Below, one piece after another: positions 50,061-61,229 of a stretch of DNA of 64,000 bases. Positions within the stretch are counted from its first letter, which is position 1, and each line of letters starts with the position of its first letter. This DNA is from Plasmopara viticola (Eukaryota > Oomycota > Peronosporomycetes > Peronosporales > Peronosporaceae): the NCBI GenBank assembly GCA_001695595.3, contig MBPM02000015.1, forward strand, positions 62,001 to 126,000, written 5' to 3'. The notes below the pieces were generated by a model that searched no databases, was not told the DNA's origin, and saw only the letters and a list, made by a program, of their open reading frames with translations. The position numbers and the translations under genes are program-made.

Positions 50061-52328
50061 GCGGTGAGCCCACGGCACCTTCGGAGCAATCCTGACTTCT
50101 GGAGACGTTAAGAAGGAGGTGAGTATTATATAATGTGAGCCATGAGATTTATTGTCAGACCAACCAACACAGGCATTTCACGAGGTCTTTAAAGTGCGTC
50201 CAAAAGCAGCTTCTCACTGTTGTGAGCTTCACGCTTGGTCGGCCATAGGCTTATATATACTCGACCCTTCAAATCAATGCAAAAGAAGAAGGTTGATGGT
50301 TTACGCCGACCTTTGCCTTTCCAAAAGGTCCAATAAAGCCGTGTTTTTTTGTTCGCAAATGCCAAAACAATTTCTCCTAGTATCAATCTTTTCGCACATG
50401 ACAAAACTTAGCCCTTTTAAAGTTTGTATATGTTTTCTTTCTCCATGTTAGACTAAGACTACTTTTCTTTACCTTGGATAAATGTAATCGCACCTTTCGC
50501 TATACTAACAAAGTTCGGACCACTTTTTTGCGAAGTCAGATGACATGGGAAGAGATGGATCTACTCCATCCTCTTTTGCAAATTTAGTTTCACCGATATT
50601 AAGCACGATAACCAATCCATGATCAAGCAACCATTTGGTCGCCTATATAAAATTGACACCTCGCCGACATATAGCGAAAGTTTAAAAAAATCTTTTGAGT
50701 TTATCTTCGTAGTTGCGCTCACTTACGCACCATGTAAATTGTCAATAATGGCGACAAAATCGGTATTCATTGATTGAGAGGCCGAAATGTTATTGTCTCA
50801 GGAAAGTGCACCATTTCGATCTGGCAATGATCACGCGTGTCTATAAGGCATAATGTTTGTTTGTGTTGTCCTGCGCTTCGTCATCCTTAGCTGCAATCTA
50901 AACGCGCAGCTCTACGAATGATTGCAAAATCTCTTATACTTATTCGATACTGAGGGTCCGCCCATCGTAAGAATTAGTTTCAGAAGGTAGTGATAGGGGT
51001 ACCATATTTCCTTTAATCCAGTACCGTGACATTTCCTTTACAGAATAGACAATTAGAATCTGTTCTTTTATCTTTGAGCTTTAAAATCGTCTCTCGTACG
51101 CATCATAAAAGCACTGCGGACTGACTAGAGATTTTCCGACCCCCGCGGGTAATTTGACGGACATCCGATAATCCTAGGAACAACACCAAGCACGCCATTA
51201 TCAGCACAGATCTTTGCAGCGTGAGGCGGCGTCGGGTATAAGTTTGAACGAATTCTTGACAAGATCTAGGTACATCATGCATTTACTTATACGACACACC
51301 ACACGCCTTTCGGTTTCTGACACGATTGGTGACGTGAAATGTGACGTGGAGAGGTTTCCATAATCGTCGTCTTGGGCTTCTTCACTTAAGAAGAAGGCGT
51401 AGGCATCAGTTTCTTAAGGAAAGGAAACCTTAAGCTTTACCGGATAACACTTTACATTAAGTGCCACTCCTGGGGTTATCTGGTCCGGTGCTCCTTATAT
51501 CTGAAGCATAGACTTGAGTCGTAAAGCTTGATTGCTAGCTCAAGCTACAGCTGTTGACGATAGAAATGCAACCGCCTTTTCGGATACAAACGAAGTCAAC
51601 CAGTCGTCCGAGCAGCGTGAAGAGCCTGTCTGACAAACCTAATGTGTGTATCGGTAACAGCTGATGGTAATGAGAGATAATGGTTTCTATTGATTTGAGG
51701 CCTTTGCGAGAGTTCAGATAATCAATCCGTTCAGGCAAGTTTCAATTTGACCACAAGCGTTTTCAGGTGCAACAAGGTCTCAATGCACTTTGCACTGAAA
51801 GGCGCGAAGACTAATTTATCTAAAGCCTCCTCGGCTTGGCATTCGCAATGTTGCCAATAGCGTTCGGGGAAATTGTTTGGCCCAGTCATTTTTTTGCATA
51901 AGTACAGTGCTATCTTTGCCGGTCTCGCGTGAACTTTATTAAATTCATTGAAAGAGGACATATAGAAGTGCGGCAAAGCAGGATGCGTGTAGTAGCATCA
52001 AACATACTCTGTCCCTAGCTTTGCCGGCCAATACAAAAGCATTTAGCAACGCTTGCGCACTTTCGGTAATGTCATTATTGCGCAATAATTGATGGGGACA
52101 ACCGTGAGCGAGTCATTTCCAAACAGCTTACGGCTATCGAACTGAGCGACTCCATTCTTGGCAGAGAGTATCTTGCCAAAGAATACGCAATGGTATAATT
52201 TTGAGTGCATTTCAAGAACTTAAAATCCTTTGTGGCCTATTCGGACCGCGTGAGGACGGCGATAAATATGCTCCGCTGATTCTAAAGTTTGACAAGATAG
52301 TTGCATTATTTGCAACAATTTACGCTAT

Positions 52329-52812
52329 GTGCAAAGTGTGGCTAGAAAAAGTAAATCCTGCTTAGCTGGAGACCACATACAAAAGATAATTCAGCCACGC
52401 TTCAGTTGGAACACAAATTGGTCAGCTGAAAAATCAACCTCTTTGTCGCCTTTAATTGCTCGCACCAATGAAAGGCTTAAGCGCGAATTAAGTGTGTGCA
52501 ATTGCTTGTAGCACAAGAAGATCAGACATTGACAAAACAGTCATCGATACGAAAGCCCGTTTATAAAAATTCTCGTGGTGTTGATTTCCATCGTGTGTGC
52601 CTCGGACACAAACACTCTGTTGAAGTTGCTTCAAGGGAAGGTGCCAAATCTAAGCCGTGCCTGCGAGGTATGGTATTGCGAACGCCTGTTCATTAATACT
52701 GCGCCGATAAGCGGTTTATGGCTGCCTTCCCACTCACCAATGCGATTTACACCACTACGATATTTTTATCTTTCCAAAAAATGGGTAAGACTTTTGCGCG
52801 AAATATCTTTTG
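52329..52812 (+). other. Coding-like segment before the CH-domain gene, unresolved
   Basis: Several overlapping plus-strand frames look more protein-like than the desert before them: 52329-52511, 52496-52696 and 52575-52829. The last includes ASDTNTLLKLLQGKVPNLSR and ends near a good donor (GTAAGA after LSKKW). They may be upstream exons of the CH-domain gene or a decayed partial copy. I could not find splice sites that join them in frame. Confidence 0.3.
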
Positions 52813-55800
52813 ATGTCGGAACCTACATGTAATACAACAATACAAACAAAAACAGATGCAGCGACGTTGAGCCGAATCTTTAATGAGGATGTGAACAAGA
52901 AGCGTATATATTTTACGCCTTTATTGCGTGCATTCGCGCAAGAAAAAGCGATCCTGCCGTATGCGATTTCGAGGTTGTCTTTGTGCTGTACATTGTTGCT
53001 TCATATTGCCAGAGCGTCGGTAATCCCTACTTTACAACAAATGGGCGCGTTTCCTTTCATACCGATGAACCTGTCGCCAAACCGGATGCCTTAAGAAAAC
53101 TTCCCTATACCGGATTATTTACCGATACTTGGCAGTTTTTGGTATGTGACTCTTCATAACTCTCGACTTTCACATTTCTCATCGATGGAGGCTAGCAATT
53201 TAGTCCGCGAGCGATTGCTAATGCACTGGGTCAATTCGTTGCCACTTACCAAGTGTTTGTTGGTGGAAAAGATTTGTGACTTGCGCTATGGTGATGTGTT
53301 GTACGAAATTGTTCGGTGGCTAGAGGTAATCAATTGAATAGCTGCACTTTGAATGTAGGTCTCACAACTAAAGCGCGTGGCTCGATGTCTTTAATATTGA
53401 AGGGAGCGATTCCCGAGGACACGGTTGCAGAACGTGATGTGTTTTATTGCAACACGATAGAAAAGCACTTTAATCACGTAGTACAATTTGCCGCCAGCGA
53501 GTGTCGTAGTTTGGATGAGGAAGCCATCTTTTTAGTAAATGATACAATGTGTTTGGCACGAGCGATGTCAGGTCAAAGTGACACCATTTGCGCAATTCTT
53601 ACGGTGTTGAGGCGTTTGAGTGGACAGCAAATGTTACAGCACCAGGCCATGGAGAGTAGTAAGAACGCGATTTGGCGTCGTGAACAGGAGAATCAGATTG
53701 AGCTGTGTATGCAACAAGGGCATCAATCGCACAACAAGACAAAGAAGAGCGTGGGATTCGAGCAAACGTCGTTGGAAGCACGATTGTCTTCGAAAACGCA
53801 CACAAATATTTCCAAGACTCATCAAGGTTCACAGAAAATGAAGACTCAAGAGCGACGATCTTTACCACCAAAGCAAGGCTTAAAACAGTCAAAATTTCGA
53901 CTTGAGAGACGCGTTGACAGAAGCAGACCATCTACAACAGGGATCGACAAAAAAGAATTACAACAAGCATTCCATGGTCCGCGTGCGGGTGGTATGCCTG
54001 CTCCAACTCTAAAAAGTCCTACCAGCAATCTTTCAAGCGGCAAATGTGCTGATGATACCACCAGCGACGACGCATGTGCAATTCGTTTTTGCGACTGGAC
54101 TCGAGACGTCTTGCAGATCGAAATGCCTTCAAGACAGGTTTTTGCCAGCACATCTGAAAGATTAAATGCTTTTCACGACATTAGGCAGATATTCGCAGAC
54201 GGGGCTTTACTCTGTCGCGTTGCTGCAGGCATTAGAGAGCGCTATGGCGGCACACTCAAGTGGGGATATGCTCAAACCACAAACTTTAGCAAAAAAGATT
54301 CTGCAGCCGCAAACACTTTTGCGAAAGGGCGTCACAATCTATCGCTAGCTATTGCAACCTTCAAACGCATTGGACTTTCGATGGATGCTTTAAACGTGCT
54401 TGATTCTCTGCGGCGCCGTGAAAAACATATTTTACCCGAAATAATTTGGCGCCTTTGCGATGAAATTATGGACAAAGTCAACAGACTTAATGACACGACA
54501 TTAATTGATCGAACGACCGATCCCGGCACTGCGCTTGTTATCAAAGATGAAAGGGCTGGTCAAGGTCATGTCAAATTTGAGCCGATAGACCGTCATTCGC
54601 TGTGTAGAAAGCAAGAGATTGCAAGAACAACAGTTAAAGCGACCTCGTGTGCTAAAGTGAAGCGACATTTGCCCTACGTACCAAACGAGCAGATTCGAGT
54701 GGTGAATGAGTGGCTAGTCAGTGTCGGTTTTGAAGTCAAAAAGGTACTTTGTAGCATTATTAAATGGTTAGCGCTACGAAAAAGCAAACGTTTCGATTTG
54801 GTGCAGGTGTCGGATCGCGCACTTATTCAAAATCCAATGCGCAACGGAGTTTTGCTCTGGTTAGCAAAAAGTTTTAAATTGACTTTTTGTATCATATTCA
54901 CAAGCTAATGAATCTTCTTTTTGACTTGATTCTATCTCAGCGCTTTGCTATTACAAACTTTCAACTGCGCGCTGTTTACGTATCACAAGTCTCCTCGAAC
55001 TCTTGCCGAGATGAGGTATGCTTCGTATTCATTGAAAATAAGGAAATAGTTATCGACCGGGTTGCTCCTACCCTCATTTGGGCTAGAGAAAACATTTCAT
55101 TAGCATTCAAAAGATTGGACGAGTACGTCTTGCCGTGCTACATCACTTTGTCTGCCGAACACTCTGTACTTATTGGTGATCGTCAAGTTACGTATGGAAT
55201 TCTATGGCATCTCTGGCAGGCATACAAATCAACTGCATTGTCCAAAAAAGATCAAGAGAAAAGAATTGTTCTACCAAATAGAGCAAATGAAAACACCATA
55301 ACAGACGGTGTTGAGTCTACTGAAACACTTTCTTCTTGCGTGCAGCCCTCTCCACTCTTGCTCGACATTCCAGCCATAACCCTTGCTACGCCCGAGAAGG
55401 AAGCAATAAAAGATGATTGTGCAGCATCATACCAGATGAAACTTCACGACAATTTTGCACGTCGTCTTGCATGGGGTGAAACGGACTTTCTTGGCGATAG
55501 TGGTGTAGACGACATAGTTCCTGTCCCTACGGCGCTATTTCCCAGTCCAGTTTCTAGCGATGAAAATGATATCTTTCCAATAAAGGTTGCCCTCGAGCAG
55601 TATCAACAAGACGACATTTTACCAAAGATCGCGATGAGAGAAGTGTCTGGTGAGCTATCCAGAACAAGTTTGAACACTGGTGTCGCTAATGCTCTTGTCT
55701 AGCTGCAGACGTACACCCAATCACACTTTGTGATAGTGATGTTGCACCAAAGAGGCAAGACAAAGCTGATGATGTTGATGAACATTTGCCAAACAGATCA

Positions 55801-56373
55801 CCTGTTCAGTCCAAGACGAATGGCAAGTTATCGCAAAAAGATACAAAAGAACTTTTCGATTGGCTTAAGCGTTTGGGCGTACGCTTGGAAAACATTTGCG
55901 CGTTTCTAGTACGGTGGAATTTTATCGAGCGAAGAGATTGATCAACATTTATAACTTCTTTTCTACTTGCATCAGGACCCGGAAGCTAAACTGATTGACT
56001 TTCAGTCAGGCGTACTGCTATGCTGCATTGTAGAAAAAGTGGAGCTCATGCGTAGCATTCAAGGTGTCACGCGTTCAACAGGCAAGCAGGCGCTAAGCAA
56101 AGCCAGCGCACTGCATAACATCAACAAAGCGCTGAAATGTCTACAGCAAAAAAAGGTGTGCTTTCATCTACAGAACGCCTCCTGTTTACAACTAACACAC
56201 TTTCTTTCCGGTTTCAGACAATGCCCCTGCACCTATTGCGTCGTGCGAGCGCTATTTACGCAGGCGACCGAGACGTCATCCTGCAGCTTTTAGCTCAGAT
56301 TCGCAAGGCCTATGGCCACCACCTCTTTCATCTGCCTCGTCAACCTAAGAAAAAACTCTGCGCAGCCGCGTAA
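52813..56373 (+). CDS. Multi-exon protein with four calponin-homology-like segments
   Basis: Probable cytoskeletal protein of about 1,000 residues. Exons I support: 53191-53325, 53403-54743, 54807-54888, 54941-54979, 55050-55649, 55703-55908, 55976-56155, 56218-56373. All phases fit and introns are 49-77 bp, several with CTAAT/CTAAC branch points. The 5' part is less certain: ATG 52813 to 52958, then 53015-53141, works but uses a weak acceptor; an exon open from 52887 to 53141 is an alternative. CH-like segments: (1) LLMHWVNSLPLT and LRYGDVLYEIVRWLE; (2) IRFCDWTRDVLQ, FADGALLCRVAAGI and a helical end; (3) VVNEWLVSVGF, NPMRNGVLLWLA, ARENISLAFKRL, GDRQVTYGILWHLW; (4) LFDWLKRLGV, SGVLLCCIVEKVE, ALHNINKALKCL, YAGDRDVILQLLAQI. 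Between 1 and 2 lies a basic, Ser/Gln-rich linker. CH repeats usually bind actin or microtubules. I know no named protein with this layout. It ends 67 bp from convergent UTP11. Confidence 0.72.
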
Positions 56374-56440
56374 TTTTCTCGTATTGATACAAACAAAGGA
56401 TACAAATCAATCAAGCCCGGATCAATTCACGTCTTTTCCT

Positions 56441-57193
56441 CTACTTTTGTCGCTGCTGTTTCCAGCGATAAACGGCCGGCATACCGTTCTCCGCAGCCTT
56501 CACCTTCTTCTTCTTACCTCTAGTCTGCACCTTGCGCTCCAAGTCGAGTTTAGCGCTCATTTGTCCAATTTTTTTGGCACGAGTCAACCTTTCCTTTAGT
56601 TCTCGATACATGGCGTTCTTTTCTACCTGCATTTTGTATTTCTGTTTCGAATTTGCCGTCAGATCGGGCAACTCCGCCGTCTCAAGGTCGCGCTTTCGAA
56701 TGCGATTAAATACCCTGTCTACGAGTTCGGGAGCCGTGTCAAAGTGTTCCGCTACGTCAAAATTCTCTACCTGGTCTTGTTCATCCACAAATACTATGTG
56801 CTGATTATCCTTTGGCGCGTCTACAAAGTGCAGACCGCAGTTGAGCTTCTCAGCCTTGCGCAGGTCCACAGCGCGTTTCAGGTGCAAGTAAGCCAAGTCC
56901 TGCGTCTTCAGCACTCGAAGGGTCTCCGAGCTCACTGGTTTTAAATGATTGTGCGTTGACACGTGTACACCATTTTCAGTCTTACTCTCGCGCATGCGGT
57001 GATAGAACTCGTCCGGATTTCGCAGCGCCGCCTTGAGTTGCAGCGTCTTGAGCTGCTTCTGCTTACTGTTGTAATTCCGTGCACGCTTTACATAGTCCTT
57101 GTGCTTTTCCAAAAGACCGAGCTTTCGTCGATCGCGGAGCTGTCCACGCTCCTTGTGCTCACGCCGCTTAACGACATTGCGCAGGGACGACAT
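56441..57193 (-). CDS. UTP11: UTP11, U3 snoRNA-associated protein
   Basis: Component of the nucleolar small-subunit processome needed for 18S rRNA maturation. The intact 250-residue frame matches the usual family length of about 250. Family hallmarks are the N-terminal block SLRNVVKRREHKERGQLRDR, LGLLEKHKDYVKRARNYNSK, the NPDEFYHRM segment, TQDLAYLHLKRAVDLRKAEKL, and a long basic helix towards the C-terminus (KNAMYRELKERLTRAKKI). The protein is highly basic and charged throughout, as expected of a processome factor. The start is set by the conserved MSSLRN. It is convergent with the CH-domain gene, leaving only 67 bp for both 3' ends. Confidence 0.95.
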   Translation of the reverse strand: MSSLRNVVKRREHKERGQLRDRRKLGLLEKHKDYVKRARNYNSKQKQLKTLQLKAALRNPDEFYHRMRESKTENGVHVSTHNHLKPVSSETLRVLKTQDLAYLHLKRAVDLRKAEKLNCGLHFVDAPKDNQHIVFVDEQDQVENFDVAEHFDTAPELVDRVFNRIRKRDLETAELPDLTANSKQKYKMQVEKNAMYRELKERLTRAKKIGQMSAKLDLERKVQTRGKKKKVKAAENGMPAVYRWKQQRQK

Positions 57194-57770
57194 GAGGAAT
57201 GGCTGGTCAAGAAAACTTTAAGATGATTTGAGTAGATGTAATTATTGGCAGTAGAGTAAAATTAGCTCGCAACTTTGGTTTTAAAAGTCTTTCATTTGGT
57301 TCGTGTCATCGAGGGTCAGTAAACTTACTTTTCTTTTATATTTACCATAATCAAGTTAAGGCTCGCCGCCCATATCACAAATGCAACCTTTGCTGCATAC
57401 GTGGCCTAAAAAGCTTTAGATCCGAATTTGGTGTATTGGTACCTGCGAAAGCCGAATCAACTTTTTTTGGCGTTGAGTTTGTAATTGAAAAATGATGCGG
57501 CCGACCGGCAGCCATCTTTGCTGTTCGTTTAGTCACAAATCGACTTTTCAAGTAAAATTTAAATAGGATAGATGACACTCAACACTTTTCCTGTAAATGT
57601 AACAAGTCCTAGCGTTGAAGGATTAAAACGGGCGACTACATGATGCCGAGCTTTGTATTGAAATCTGGCTTTTCGACAAATGGAGCCTTGGAAGAATGGT
57701 CGACGGCAACACCACGACTAAATTATTGATTTCTTTTTGGTAGAATGAAAATAGGACAGACATTGCATTA
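57194..57770. other. UTP11 upstream region, no other gene
   Basis: About 580 bp holding the promoter of the minus-strand UTP11 gene, ending where LINE copy D begins. No further coding or structural feature is seen. Confidence 0.5.
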
Positions 57771-57882
57771 ATGCTCGCGCGCTTCGGGCAGGTGCTCTCG
57801 GGCATCTGCAGGTCTCTAACGAGTCTCACCCTCGACGCGACGGTCTCCAGCACCAGGCCAAACCCCCTTCCACGCCCTTAAC

Positions 57883-58053
57883 CGCGCCAACCGCATCCGG
57901 ATTGGCTCCTTTAATGTGAATTCTCTAGGTTCGAAGCGCAAGAAGCACGTAACACTCCCCGAAGATCTCCGGCGCTACCGCGTCGATATCCTTGGCCTTC
58001 GAGAAACCAAGATTTACGATAGAGGTGAGCACCGCATTGATGACTTCCTTCTA
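57883..58053 (+). pseudogene. LINE endonuclease N-terminal fragment
   Basis: The open frame reads RANRIRIGSFNVNSLGS, then LRRYRVDILGLRETKI and HRIDDFLL. IGSFNVNSL and LRETKI are the first two motifs of APE-like endonucleases in LINEs; the catalytic Glu of the RETK/QET motif is present. Everything after this, including the catalytic His and Asp motifs, is missing, so it cannot act. Confidence 0.8.
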
Positions 58054-58166
58054 ACCCTAAAAAAAAAAAAACGAAGCCAAGACCGAAGTCACCGAAATCC
58101 GCCGCCACTGCAACCCGTCGGGCGCGACACGCCCGATCCCGAGAAGAAACCTGGCACCACACTTAG

Positions 58167-58850
58167 AAGCTCGGAACACTCTTCGGCGATATTAGAGATC
58201 TATCCCGACGCAAGTCCCTGGCCACCCTCGCGCTCCACCGCCTCTGGTCCGTCTGGCTCCGCCCCACGTTCATCTCACCCAAGACACGCATTCGATTGTA
58301 CAACACCTACGTTCTACCGATTCTGCTGTACAACTGGGCTCTTACCAAGTCAGAGCTCCACGGCCTCGAGAGTTTCCATCGCCGCCAGCTTCGCTACGCT
58401 CTTGGCTATCGCTACCCCCGACCCATTTCGAATGCAAGACTCTACGACCTCTGTGATGAGCGGCCGCTGAGACTACGACTGACACAAGCTCGCTGGCGCC
58501 TGTTTGGCCATGTACTTCGCCGCAATCCCGACATTCCAGCTAACCTCCAGATGCGTGCCTACTTCTTCTTCACCGCAGCAAAATGGCGCGGACGTCCCCG
58601 CACCACGCTCCCCTCGACACTCGACCACAATCTTGTTTCCCGTGGCTCCGGCTTTCGACTCCGGACAGCACAAGACCTCGAAGTGGTACGTACCCTTGCA
58701 CAAGACCGAAAGATATGGAAAACCCTCACGACCTCGGTGCTGGATGCACTGCCCGCCGAGCGAGACCCGACGTATGCGGACACCACTCTATGCCGTGGAC
58801 TAGCCAGACTGAGCCTAGCACGTGCATACCTTGGCAACGCGATAACGTAA
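58167..58850 (+). pseudogene. LINE reverse transcriptase C-terminal region
   Basis: 228 codons without a stop. The text fits the region just after the RT domain of many LINEs: GDIRDLSRRKSLATLALHRL, then SPKTRIRLYNTYVLPILLYN, WALTKSELHGLESFHRRQLR and ARWRLFGHVLRRNP. The catalytic palm motif with the YxDD-type box is absent. No complete upstream frame feeds into it, so it is a remnant despite being intact in frame. The lack of stops suggests the element is young. Confidence 0.82.
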
Positions 58851-58867
58851 TACATTACATTACATTA

Positions 58868-61200
58868 TAATGTGGCTTTTTCACTTGGTGAGCCGGACAA
58901 ATTTGTTCCTCAAATTTGATATAAGGCCAAGCCAAGCGTCGAAAACTTGATCTCCAAGCGCGGATACCAAGTTGTTCCAACCATACTCCACTGTGCGGCC
59001 AAATTACCGCAGCCAAAATACAGAGTGCTTGTTTGATATCGCAACGGCATTCAACCAGTCGTGCCGAAGCCTATTCATTTTTTCCCGCAAATTCTTTGAT
59101 GTAGGCCACTTTACATAAGCTGATAAATTGCGTGCTAGACAGCACACTGTGCCGAATATGCGCTGAGAAGCCACGTTCGTGGGCCGATAAGCTTCCTATG
59201 GTTAATCTTAAATTTCCATCGCGTATAAATGGCTTCACACCCTTTTAATTTAATGGGGTGTAGCAGTCTGGATTTCGACGCACTCTTCAAGCCACACAGA
59301 CAGCCGAGGATAGTGTGTATAAGCTCAAAACCGTTTCTTAGGAAATTCATCTAAGACAAATCTTGACTGAACCTTGAACGGATTTCGTGCAAAAGCTGAA
59401 TAATATGCAGGACGAGAAATGCGCGTGCGATGCCATCGCATTCCTTGCCCTGCAAATTATCCACTCAAAACACCGATGTATATAATATTACGGTCCTGTA
59501 AATTTGTGAACACCACCAACCTTCTTGATGGGGTGTTAAGGAAAGATTCTTGAACCTCGATTTGTCAAGTCTTATTGAGCTTTTAGGTGTCCTTAGCACC
59601 GCTTTGTCCTCACGTTAAAGCTCTTTTTTACTAAGAATACCGATGGCCATACAATAGCTGATGATACCCACGTATTGGACATACGGCTGAGCAAACGCGT
59701 GCCCATAAGGACATTTGCTTTTTGCAGCCGGTCGAGTTTGGAGCCCTTTTTAAGGAAAAGTGAATTCCTGGCGCAGCTCAAAGACCAGGCACTAAGGCGT
59801 ACAAATATCAATCCGACCGAAAAGGTTTTACCTCACATGACCATAGTAGTTTTCTGCTTTTTAGGCACCATTGGACCTCGAATAAGTCGCAGCCTAACCA
59901 CCATGGCCGACCTCAAAAACAGTGTAAGCGCGTAATTGTGATCGTGCAGTTGCCGCTGCTCCTGATGAATGAGACGCGAGGCTGAAGTGGATGCGACCTT
60001 CCCCGACGCTCTCAATCTATCAAGGCTATCGGCGCATTCATTAGATGTGCTTGAAGCAGAAGCGCTATCATGGACACCTTAATCTCTTTCGTCCGACCAT
60101 CTGTCTGTGCTTAGTCAACTGCAGCGTTTTGCTAACAAAATCCTAACAAACACAGAAGCGCTTGTCAAGATGAAGCGACCGACTCTGGGTCTCGTTCCAA
60201 CACGATACTGCCCAGCAGGGTACATAGTCAAAATATCGTATCCACAAAAAGCCTTGCCATTTGTGCCAACTGAAACATAGCCGGTATACTCATGCAACAA
60301 TTTTAGTGCTGTCATTAGCCCTTAACAACTTATACGTGAAGTCGAGGCTTTCGAACAGTCTACCAATATTGGCAGGTCCTGTTTGAGCCAACGTACGAGT
60401 CACAGATTTGGCCTATGTATGCCAGCAGCAGACTACTGCTGAATGTACACGCCACTTTAAGCGCTTATGGATGATTATTCTATGTATCGAAAACATTTGG
60501 CGTATTAAGGGATTTTGCACGCCTGCAAACGATTGTGGTCAGCCGAAAGAGAGCTAAAAGAGAAGCAATTTCCGTTAGACGGGCAAATGGAGCAGCATTT
60601 GATGATGGTTAAATTTAAATATGCGGTGTGATGTCAGCTTCGCATTTTCAATCTAAATCACGAAGCGGAAGTGGCTCAGATACGTAAGTCATTATTTGAC
60701 GCCGACAGTCTCTGTAAGCCATGCAGCAAACGGCGCTTTATACTCACTTGATCCATTTAAAGCGCGGACATTTCGCGGACATAGACGACAGTTCGAAATC
60801 ACGATTTTTTGCAACACAATGTGTGGAATTTACGATGTACGGTGCACTCATCTTTGTCGACGTGTATGATCATCTATTCGTACAAGATTGACTTATTGAC
60901 TTTGTTCAGCACTCTAAGAGGGTTGAGTGATCGCACTAAAGGGCTTTTAAACGCGTCTAAGCTGTTTTTGATGCAGTTTTATTAAAGAAAACAGTACTAT
61001 CTTTTGAAGATGGAATACGATATTTTATTCCAGCTCCAATAGACAGTACCGCTTTTTTTTGAGTTGAAGTTATTACGTAAATTCTACAACTTTCGAGTTC
61101 AATTTTCAGGTATAGAGCAATTGAATGGTTCGACGATGGATAGATGACATCTTTGGAGGTAGCCGTGTACGGCAAGACATCCAAAGACTGTGTGACACGA
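58868..61200. other. AT-rich decayed sequence, no gene seen
   Basis: Open frames are below 90 codons and show no family motif on either strand. No obvious long repeat was seen in this part. Confidence 0.5.
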
Positions 61201-61229
61201 CAGCAGCCTTAGCCTAAGACACAGGGTGA

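Larger units (their letters stand above)
41266..52328. other. Gene desert of about 11 kb
   Basis: Upstream of the HSF gene (its promoter lies in the first few hundred bases) and then AT-rich relic sequence. No open frame above 100 codons and no domain motif is seen. Short tandem and inverted repeats are listed separately. Confidence 0.5.
57771..58867 (+). mobile_element. Internally deleted non-LTR retrotransposon (LINE), copy D
   Basis: A ~1.1-kb element related to short copies A-C at 30.4-31.6 kb. Its first ~85 bp match their leader from about base 46 on, so copy D is 5' truncated, and its last ~165 bp match their 3' end including the ACATT-repeat tail. Between these it keeps the start of an APE-type endonuclease (RIRIGSFNVNSL... 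DILGLRETKI) and a long C-terminal RT-associated region. The rest of the endonuclease and the whole RT catalytic core are gone, with the junction near an A-run at 58061-58072. No target-site duplication is obvious. It is not autonomous. Confidence 0.88.

Noticed and set aside
58559..58855. 98-codon minus-strand frame over the LINE
   Set aside because: It is the antisense shadow of the RT C-terminal region.
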